This document shows, in pieces, positions 58,597-64,000 of a stretch of 64,000 nucleotides of DNA (position 1 is the stretch's first letter; every line of letters starts with the position of its first letter). The translations under genes and the position numbers were made by a program. The stretch comes from Gymnopus androsaceus JB14 (lineage: Eukaryota; Basidiomycota; Agaricomycetes; Agaricales; Omphalotaceae), in the NCBI GenBank assembly GCA_009733575.1, contig ML769481.1:124001-188000 (forward strand), written 5' to 3'. Under the pieces are notes generated by a model, which was not told the origin of the DNA, ran no database searches, and was given only the letters and a program-made list of their open reading frames with translations.

Positions 58597-59073
58597 CTTC
58601 TTTGGCGAGAGCCTGCTAGCATTTTTGTTTGTTGGCATGGCGTTTGCTTTTCTTGTGAACCAGATGGACGTTTGTTGTGCATAGCATGCTGTTTTTTGGG
58701 GGCTAGGTTTTACGCATCTATATTTTGGACTATCTGAGCTGGGGATTTTTGCCTCTTTCTCCTCACTTACGGTTTTGGGTAGCAGCTGCGCTGCATCTGT
58801 TATGCCTCCTTTTCTTTACGTTGTTTATCCCTGCTTAAGTTTACCATATGTACGTAGATCAAATTTTTTCACCTTTTTATCTATCAGTTGACCTGGACAC
58901 TCATTATTTTCTTTGTACAACTTATCTTTTGGTTCATAGCTATGTTTATGCTTCCTAAACTTGTTCTATTTCTCTTATAAATATTACTTTTCCTGTAAAA
59001 CTGGTTGCTTTCAATGCGTCCTAGACCGCACAGCAACTATTGTGGTTGGTTCTGCAAGGTTACAGCATGTGAT

Positions 59074-59141
59074 CATGAGAACTTTTACAGATTCTTGCAG
59101 TAACAAAATTCTTACTGCAAGAATCTGTAAAAGTTCTCATG
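59074..59141. repeat. Perfect 30-bp inverted repeat (hairpin)
   Basis: Arms 59074-59103 and 59112-59141 are exact reverse complements, starting CATGAGAACTTTTACAG, with an 8-base loop CAAAATTC. It lies between gene A and gene B of the outer element. It could be a processed hairpin RNA, an end signal, or a small foldback insertion. Confidence 0.9.
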
Positions 59142-59249
59142 CAACCGTTTTCTTTCTGTTTTCACTCGATTGAAAGATGTAGAAGTACAGTAGCCTTGGT
59201 ACAGAATAATTTCTAGTAAAACCTTTGTTTCCATTTGTTTGCAAGGCTG

Positions 59250-59940
59250 AGAATGGCGTCGCGTCTTGTGCAGGGTCAGTACACCACATGTTATGCGGAC
59301 CCATGCGTCCAAATACCGCCATCTTATTTCCAAGCATTCTCATCCGCGAGCCATGAGCGCTGGTTCCGACTTCCAACGCAGCTCTTCCGAACCACGTCGA
59401 TACTCCTTCTCAACTTATCTCATCTCCAGAGTCTGCCCAGCAGCACCCCGTCTCAGCTGCGCCCAAGCTGGGCCTAACTTCCGCGTCACGTACGGCTAGA
59501 CGGTGCTACAGAACCACAAGACCTCATTGTTCCTTGAATTTCTTAGGGCTTGAGACTCCCAAGCAACAAAGCCGTGGGTCGAATGGCTGGGCTCTAGATC
59601 CCTTGTTGGAATGGTGTCCAAGGTGTGTAGACAGCCTGTTTTTCTCCAAATCTCCCTTGACTTTGATTTTGCAGACCGAAGACCTTGTGTGGTTTCTCGG
59701 TCCTCATGAGCCTACAAAAGCACTTTCTTGGCCAGCTGAAACTAACAAGGATGAAAGTAAGTCACATTGATAGCTATTCCCTACTTCCTCGCTCACACCT
59801 TCACTTTGGATCTTCCGTTCCTCTGTTTTTTTAGAACGTCTCCGCGCATCACACTCCGAAAGTGTCAGCCCTAGACCACCGCCTCAAGCAGGAAGCGAAC
59901 CATTAAGACACCCGGTAGAAAATTTGCCTATCATCATCTG
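59250..59940 (+). CDS. Possible small gene of the outer element
   Basis: Open frames give SLNFLGLETPKQQ, TEDLVWFLGPHEPTKALSWP and, after a plausible intron (59758-59834), RLRASHSESVSPRPPPQ and EPLRHPVENLPI. These look like parts of a protein often found beside gene B-type genes, but no function is known to me and the start is not certain. Confidence 0.3.
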
Positions 59941-60058
59941 AAGAAGATTGCGACGTCGCCAAAGTGTGGGACTGTGGCATTGGTCTTCCCGGCGTGCTAC
60001 TTTCATACTTCAAACGTGTAGAAGGTGTAGTATGTACAAAGAAACAAGTATCCACTTA

Positions 60059-63000
60059 TTACTGCAACTCTGTGAACTTCACTGTTCTGGATCCCTGACA
60101 TTTCTGTAGCATCTCTTGTAGCTTTTCAAATGCTACCAAATATGTCTTCTGAGCCTTTTCCAGGGTCGATCTTGCTGCAGTAATGTTGCCAGGAGTAGCC
60201 ATGGAGATGCTCTGTAGCCAATCTAGCTTGTCTGCCGCTTTGTCAACTTTGGCTTTGGCTTTGGCAAGTTTTTCATGCAGGAAAACTATCTGCTTGTCTT
60301 CACGATCCATTCTCTTAGTTTCAGCGTTTGCTGAACAAATACAAGGCATGGGTTAAGCGTTTGAAGTATAATATGAAAAGAATCCCAAACCTTTGCGGCG
60401 ATGGCTCACCAAAGCACTATGCAGATGATCGTTGGGCATATTAGTGGTATATATTCCCATATGCAAGTACATCTAGGCAGAAATAATCAGGAGGCTTTAT
60501 GGCAGAAGGTTGTAATGCTCACATTTGACGAGCTCATTCTCAGCCTATCAACATACTCACTCTTTTCCACTGCGCTTGTCAAAGAGCACTCAAGGCCCTC
60601 AAGATAGACTCTCCAATGTGCACTTTCCACCAAGTTGGTAGTGGCTAGGCCTGCTCTCCAGATATCAAGAGGTATAAAGCTTTTTTCTTGACACATGGCT
60701 TCAAATGCGAACTTGCTGGAGACCTTATTGGCAACCCAATTTTCACCTCAGTTAGCACAATACTCATTCATACCAATGGATACTCACCTCTACCAGCTTT
60801 GCTGCTGCTCTCTATCTGGGCAATCATTTTATCCCAGCTTGGATGGGTGATACACATCAAGCTGCGCATCTTAGGCTTGATGCTATCTGGGATAGTCTTG
60901 GAGTTGCCAATGTTGCGGTGTATATGTGCAGTGCAAAGCCTAGCAACACGATGGAGGTGTTCATATGGCTCAAGCTCTTGGATATATTGGTGGGGCTGAT
61001 GAAGGTCGTGAGTATACGGGGGTAGCTTCCCAGCAAGCTCGTGGAGATATAAAGCCATTCCTAGATATTTGTTTGTTACGGCCATGAGCTGCTCATTGGA
61101 AGAAAGTTGCTAAATACCTTTTGCAGGACCTCTGCCTTGGTCCATAGCCCAATGAAGAATGCCCATGCGATCTTTAACATCAAGACTCTTGGAATGTAAA
61201 TGCCAAAACATCAACGAGCTGCCTGTATCTTGCAGAATGATTTGATCCAGCTGGCAAAAGAAGACAAGGTGTGCAGCAGCCAACTCATGAGTCAGGTAAG
61301 CATGGCAGTATACGATAGCTGTTATAAATTGGTTGCTCAGAGGAAGATGCTCCGCCTTTGAAGAGACTTACTGGTGTGACTCTGGTTGTCCCATCCTACA
61401 AACTCTAGCTCCTTAAAACCAACAACTCATTTATATGATATGTTGGTTTGTACAAACTGTGCTTTCAAAAGATCGTGACTTCTCTGTGGAAACATGCAGA
61501 TGACCATGCAAAGCTTTTCACTGGTATCTTCTGAAGCATCTTCATCCATGTTGTGAGACTGTACATTGGGAAGGAAAAACTCATCCATGATATGGATATA
61601 TTGATCTTGTGGTGCGCATTCCTTTTCTTGAACGCATTTTCACTCCAGTAACCCTTGTAGAATACACCTGTTAGAGGGACATATGTTCAGCTAAGCAATT
61701 AAACATACCTTCCCATCCTGTCCCAGTGGGAAACATAGATTGCTGAGCTAGTGTTATATAAGCTTGCAAGTGGTCGGCATTATTTAGGGATGGATGTACA
61801 TCAGAGAGCTGAGGCTCCTTTATAAAAGGTACCTTCCTACGTATGAAGGCTTGAGCAATGGGATGAGAAAGAAATCTTCTTGGTGTCATGTCTGCCAGAT
61901 CTTTGACCATGGGTGTACACAACATGTCCAAGATTTCCAACTGTACTTCTGGAGGAGTTTTGGTCGAAGCAGGAATAGGATGCACGTGTTCCCCAGAGCA
62001 AACAACCAAAATTCTTGGACACTGATGGCGATATTCGGGAAGTGGTTTGTAGATGTGGAAGGTGCTCTTGCAAGGTAAGACAACCATCTCTGTCATGAGC
62101 ATGGAGCTGTGAGGACCCCAGTGTTGCTGAGCTACAAAAAGATGTCTCTTAGCATGTATTTGTAGAAAAATGATAAGAAACTTACGACAATCCACCCGCA
62201 TAGTGCTGAAGTTCCGTACTGTTGTACAAGGTGCAAGAGGCCCATACCCTTTGTCAAATGCCAGCTTCTCCCACTTGTGGATTTCATTGGAATCTGCGTT
62301 ACATAGGGCCAGAAGATATTTGGTATGATACACCTTGCTTGCAACAGCGAAGTCGCAAAAGTGCTTTCGCAATGTTTCGGAATCAAAATGCTCACAGCTA
62401 AGAGCAAATATGTCAGAAATCACACAACTATAAAAACCAGTATATCCTACCAGAGAAACGGCCTGCCTGTTGGTGTATATTGAAGGCCAATGCGGCCTTG
62501 ACAAGTAGCCTTAGGCTCATGTCCGCGACTTTTTTTCTTTGGGCTAGCGTGAATGGTGTTATAACGCTCAAGCTCTTCCGTGTTGTATACAGTATCTTCC
62601 TGGAGGTCACGGCCACACCCATAATCTCGCAGGCAAGCCCAGTAATTCAGGGTTTTTTCAATTAAGTCTCTATCTAAAGAGAGAACTTGTTCTTGGTGCT
62701 CCCATTCCAAGTATAGTTTCTGTTCAAAGCGAGAGCCCGAGGTATGTGTCTGCAAAAATATTTCTGGTGAAGCAGAGGGGCATATTTTAACACCTTGACC
62801 TAAGTATGTCGTGTAAAAAACAGTAAAAAGACCAAATAAAAACCTTACATGTGCTATAGCATATGTTACATGGTACTTCATTACCATTGGAATCAACCAA
62901 GGCTTTAGTGAATACAAAGTTCCTGGTTCCTTCTGGCCTTCCTTGCGAGTATGCAAAGGATCGAGCAGGTGAAACCCATTCTTTGGAAAGATCCATATTA

Positions 63001-63206
63001 AACAAATGCCCAATAGCATGGTTGTTTGAGGCAGTCTTTGGGTATTCAACTTGGGTGTTTGGCGTATAATGGAATAACTCAGAGACCATTGTCTGTCTAT
63101 TAATTTGCACATTTCGTGTCACTGACAAGGCCAACGGTGCAAGAGATGGGTCATCGACACCAGAAACAGTGCTGGGAAGTGGATTCAGAAGTATGTTCCA
63201 AGACAT
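60059..63206 (-). CDS. Gene B: DDE transposase-like protein of a repeated agaricomycete family
   Basis: The start MSWNILLNPLPSTVSGVDDP leads to ELFHYTPNTQVEYP and GHLFNMDLSKEWVSPARSFA, then KICPSASPEIFLQTH, EPKATCQGRIGLQYT, KWEKLAFDKGYGPLAPCTTV, ILVVCSGEHVHPIP, LADMTPRRFLSHPIAQAF and SDVHPSLNNADHLQAYITLA. A core follows: QTNISYK, stop, VVGFKELEFVGW, AYLTHELAAAHLVFFCQLDQ, MDQGRGPAKG, then PYEHLHRVARLCTAHIHRNI, CQEKSFIPLDIWRAGLATTN with LVESAHWRV, and a coiled-coil tail ending KFTELQ. The order resembles DDE transposases of Mutator-like or KDZ type. The expected first Asp (D-I-x-F-K) is Asn here and a TGA stands at 61439-61437, so this copy is probably inactive. Confidence 0.6.
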
Positions 63207-63370
63207 TAGAAGTGTAGCAAACGACGGAACTCATCTGCATACCCAAGCAGCAGCAGTAGCGAACTTAGCATCAAGATCTGTACAGCAAGAAATCTCCGAG
63301 GCAATTGGTTGGTTTATTTTTGCACTTTTGAATACTATTTGGGCCACGTCTTCATTCTAAGCCTAAAATG

Positions 63371-64000
63371 CAGCAAGGAATTGCTTAAGAATGGAAGAGA
63401 CAATGGTAAAAGCATGAATAGTTGTTGACCTCGGAAGTTGGAACCAGGTGTTGCACAGCAGATCAGGTTCTGGTATTAGCGGCATTCAGGAAAACATAAA
63501 ACGGATGGTACAAGACAGCCTGAGTGCAAGTTTCTTCCGTTTCCCTTCTATGCAAGCTGCGTTGCTCTGCCTTGCCTCCCATGTTTCAACATTTAATCTA
63601 GCCTATGTTGCTGTCTTGGGGTCTTGGTTTTAATCGAGTCCCGATGGCCTTTGGATGGCCTTGCCATTTGGAATGTTTGGCACTTACTGTTCTTTTTTTT
63701 GTCGCGTTATTTACTTTATACTTTCCATTGCATTACTTACTTATTTGGTCTTGTACTGCTTACACTAGTCTGTAGATAATGGCACCCCGGCTTGATTCCA
63801 TGTCCTCTGACATGGGACCTTGATCTGGTATGATTCCAATCAATCAGAGTGCTACGGATCAAACTCCCCCTCGCCACAATCTGAGCTTCAAATTCATATA
63901 TATGCACTCATTTGAGTATAAGTTGAAAGTTCTATGTAAGTAAGTTCAATAACTCTGGATTTTTAAAAAATACAAAATAAATAAGACTAATCAGCTCAGT
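63371..64000. other. AT-rich sequence, no supported gene
   Basis: No coding pattern on either strand. It may be the terminal non-coding part of the outer element or flanking DNA; no terminal motif or target duplication was identified. Confidence 0.3.

Larger units (their letters stand above)
42260..63370. mobile_element. Outer mobile element with genes A and B, boundaries uncertain
   Basis: Apart from the 13.2-kb LTR element nested inside it, this region holds two long multi-exon genes (A forward, B reverse) of families that are repeated in agaricomycete genomes. Gene B resembles a DDE-type transposase. GC-rich sequence at 42280-42440 may be an end, but I found no convincing terminal inverted repeats or target duplication, and the right end may be beyond the window. 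The element class is therefore open. Confidence 0.4.

Noticed and set aside
59074..59141. Hairpin as a Helitron 3' end
   Set aside because: No CTRR terminus follows and no Rep/helicase gene is present; arms are longer than Helitron hairpins.

Overview
The window comes from a filamentous basidiomycete, most likely a mushroom-forming agaricomycete. Genes are split by many 50-70 nt introns. F-box and SDR families are expanded. There is a basidiomycete-type lipopeptide pheromone precursor, and one repeat is a Coprina-like (endonuclease-lacking) Penelope element, a group known from agaricomycetes. Two tRNA genes carry introns.

Left part (1-25 kb) is ordinary housekeeping DNA: a partial F-box gene; PRP6 (spliceosome) and KRE33/NAT10 (RNA acetyltransferase) transcribed divergently from a 77-bp gap; a decayed gene; a secreted GH78-type glycosidase; a complex I subunit (NUXM) with a 13-nt micro-exon; a Nup153-like nuclear basket protein; CDK7; an intron-containing tRNA-Lys(CUU); glycyl-tRNA synthetase with a probable mitochondrial alternative start; an NAD(P)-binding protein; an OHCU decarboxylase (URAD); and a J-domain protein.

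Middle part (26-42 kb) is accessory. A block of SDR gene, spacer and F-box gene occurs twice (26.2-29.2 kb and 35.2-37.2 kb), with a third spacer copy at 30.1-30.5 kb. Between the copies lies a 41-codon gene ending in a CaaX box (CVIS), read as a mating-type pheromone precursor. Intron-containing tRNA-Val(UAC), a VTC/DUF202 membrane protein, a GH47 mannosidase, an SNM1/PSO2 homologue lacking its nuclease core, and a COG6 5' fragment follow.

Right part (42-64 kb) is a nest of mobile elements. An outer element with two genes (A forward, B reverse) is interrupted by a 13.2-kb LTR retroelement (44310-57538, TSD AGGT). That is interrupted by a foldback element with kilobase-scale inverted arms (47707-56095), which in turn carries a 4.5-kb Penelope-like element (48236-52778) with hammerhead ribozymes in both terminal repeats and a 460-bp direct duplication around it. 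The LTR element's primer-binding site is an 18-nt match to the tRNA-Lys encoded at 18.6 kb.

A caution for all gene models: conserved, essential genes here (PRP6, KRE33, CDK7) need single-base corrections, mostly removal of one base from short homopolymers. This looks like insertion-type sequence error, so isolated frameshifts are weak evidence for pseudogenes. All family calls are made from reading the sequence; no database search was run.
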